Part shown: piece by piece, positions 61,549 through 64,000 of the stretch
Position numbering within the stretch: position 1 is the first letter of the stretch
How the letters are laid out: the number at the start of each line of letters is the position of its first letter
Source of the DNA: Nymphalis io
Taxonomy: Eukaryota > Arthropoda > Insecta > Lepidoptera > Nymphalidae
Reading direction: 5' to 3'
Assembly: GCF_905147045.1 (NCBI RefSeq)
Contig: NC_065889.1
Span: 8,995,001 to 9,059,000, forward strand
DNA: 64,000 nt
The notes under the pieces: generated by a model
Databases searched by the model: none
Seen by the model: the letters and a program-made list of their open reading frames with translations, nothing else
What the model was told of the DNA's origin: nothing
Translations under genes and position numbers: made by a program

Positions 61549-64000
61549 CGCTAAGCAAACAAAAATAATTCTAAAAGAATGACTTTAAATTAAAGTTCCT
61601 GAAACTCTCATAGAGACGAGGCCTATGTTTAATATAAGGCCTTTGTGAGTGCTCATATTTTGTGCCAATTTTGTGTCAAATATTCATGTTATAGTGCCAA
61701 AAATACGCGTGCTATATCATAAATGAATCTTTTTGTTAAAGAAAAATATTAATAAGAGATTTTATCATGTTTCGAAAGTTCGGCAGCTCTTCGGTGAATT
61801 CAATTTTAACATAATACATTTTTTATCAATATTAATATTATACAGTATACAGTACACAGTACCTTAAAGGCCGAGATAATTTTCTGGAAATAATATAGAC
61901 TATGATGATGATGTACACAAAATAATATAAAATCTCGGTTCCTAATGAGTTAACCAGATGTTGGATATAGTGAATACTTTTTTTTACAAGGAGGTTCGAA
62001 CCATAAAGATCTGATATATTTTTTAAAAGTTTATTTTATTTTTATACTAATAACAGAGAAAATGCATCTTGAAAAAAAAATCTTAAATAATTTAAAGAGC
62101 GAGAAATGAGACTGGATAAGTTGTTTGGAGATATTCACTATTTTGTATCTAATATTACTTTCCTTGTGTAGATATTTCAAACATACGTATTATATGAATG
62201 TTACTTGTATTGTATATAGTGTTATCTTTACTTATACCTAGAATTATACATCGAAACGGCTCAATGTGTATTTTTTGTATTTTATTTCGTCGACCGTACG
62301 TCACTTGGACATTGACAGTGTAAGAAGTTTAAACAATTCCTTAATCAATCAACCGTGGAATTATACATTGGCACTTTTCTACGTTGTCACAATTATATAT
62401 TATCGTATTAAATCAAATAAAAAAAAATGTTACCTTTTAAAAATAAATATTTTACTTTAGATTTAATAAATTGTTTTTTTTTACGTGGACATATGACGAA
62501 GATTTATTTCTTTACGAATCTGTTAACTAATAGACGAGGGTGAACCTATCAAAAAACAGTTTCGACGACTCTTTCACAAAGCTATGGCAATGTCACGGTC
62601 ATATTCATTGAGCTATTTCGATATTATAACCTCAATTTCTTACATTTCACTATTCGATTATTCGTGCGTAAATACAAATGTATAATGATAGCTTATATAG
62701 ACCACACACCGATTCGCGTTGGAGCAGCGAGGTATTACAAGTTCCAAAACTTCCGCTTAAAGACAGATAGGATGGCTTGTATATACTGGTACTGTATTGA
62801 AATATATTGTATACATTTGAACGCCGAGGTAAATAAAGAAATACTTTATCACATTTATATATATTTCCTACATCTCAATCTATACGCTATCTCCCTTAGA
62901 ATCTTCTTCTCTTATTAGTATTTATAAAATAAGTTTTAAAATTCATAAAAATAAATTGTTAATGCTAGTTGTATATATCAAATATTCGTCCAAAATATCT
63001 CAAATTACGTGTCATTTATAGAAATCCATTTTAATTGAATTTGTTTTTCGCGAATTAAAAAAATTATAGGGATATCTAATTCAGAGAAACCAATGTATAG
63101 TTTTCAATTCTGCTCAAATATAAAATAGTTTTTATTATAAACAAAACAGAACCATAAAATAGAACCGAAATATCTATACATAATGTTTTAATAGTCTTTA
63201 TTGTATTTTATTTGAAATGGAAAATGGAATGATACTACACAAGATTTTTACGTCTTCCCTTCGTTGAAAAACTAACAACTAGATTAAGACAATCAAATCT
63301 AAAAATAATTAAATGTCCTAACTTAATAATTGTAAAAACTAAAATCTTACAATTATGTTTTATTCTTAAATTTTGTTTTACCAAAGATTATCTATGTAAT
63401 ATTTATATTTACGTAATAAAAATTTAAATGAAGTCGTAAGAAAAAACGCAAAATTAAAATTTTTAAATTGTAAAACCAGTATTAAAATATCATAAGGATA
63501 TTATATGTAAATAGTTATATAAATATAAACGCTCAAAATAATATTTCTTTAATTAGGTAATTTAACATTCTATACGTGTGCAATATTTTGTAATATAAAA
63601 TTTCTTATCTACCATTCCAGTGTACTTTTGAACGAATCTTTGAATCTTTAATTCAATATATAAATAAAATTATTGTGACTTGTTTCTTATACATGAAATA
63701 ATGTGGCAATTTAAAAAATAATTGATATACGAAAACTGTGATGAATGTGGCTCAGATAATAAAATAGTATGAAAAACTCTTTATGCATTTGATTTACTCT
63801 TGATTTACTCTTTTGCTTTTATTGTATGGTTTTTATGTATCGATATTTGGGTAAGGACGAAAAAATTTACGAATTCGCACAATGGAAATCACAATGGAAA
63901 CAAGAATTTATTCCAAAAAAATAAATACAAAATCTATTAAATCATTTTTTTATTTTTTAGACATCGTTCATTCAAAATGTTAATTTTTAATTCCTTCCAG
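61549..64000 (+). other. 3' flank of the third cassette, ending on an acceptor-like sequence
   Basis: AT-rich with no supported exon. Candidate poly(A) signals: ATTAAA at 61589-61594, AATAAA at 62416-62421 and 62465-62470. The 84-codon frame at 62664 has no domain. The window's last bases, TTTTTAATTCCTTCCAG, form a good splice acceptor, so another exon may begin at 64001. Confidence 0.45.

Overview
The window is AT-rich nuclear DNA of an insect, almost certainly a moth or butterfly. It has GT-AG introns, tRNA-derived SINEs and several short dispersed repeats of a kind common in Lepidoptera, and two insect gene families. There are no bacterial genes, CRISPR arrays or stand-alone tRNA/rRNA genes.

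Layout: (1) 464-2460, plus strand: a three-exon gene for a 165-residue secreted, cysteine-rich protein that looks like the insect follicle cell protein 3C-1 family. A degraded SINE lies in its first intron. (2) About 2.5-44.7 kb: a gene desert of about 42 kb with at least four families of short interspersed repeats, one nested insertion with a clear target-site duplication, and a series of GC-rich islands in very AT-rich DNA. (3) About 44.8-46.1 kb: GC-rich, promoter-like DNA with two possible non-coding first exons. (4) 47249-61548, plus strand: the BTB/zinc-finger gene tramtrack (ttk). One common exon encodes the BTB domain and an AT-hook. It is followed by alternative 3' zinc-finger cassettes, all joined from the same phase-1 donor at 48322/48323: a beta (p69-type) cassette at 49086-49879, an alpha (p88-type) cassette at 55387-56036, and a third cassette of three exons at 59683-60093, 60299-60562 and 61379-61548. 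(5) 61.5-64 kb: AT-rich 3' DNA ending exactly on a splice-acceptor-like sequence.

The main discovery candidate is the third tramtrack cassette. All its junctions are phase 1 and in frame with the BTB exon. It completes two canonical C2H2 fingers, the second across an intron, and ends in a charged, probably helical tail. Drosophila ttk is known for only the p69 and p88 zinc-finger alternatives, so this would be a third DNA-binding specificity from the same BTB module. Identities come from reading the translations and from family knowledge; no search was run.
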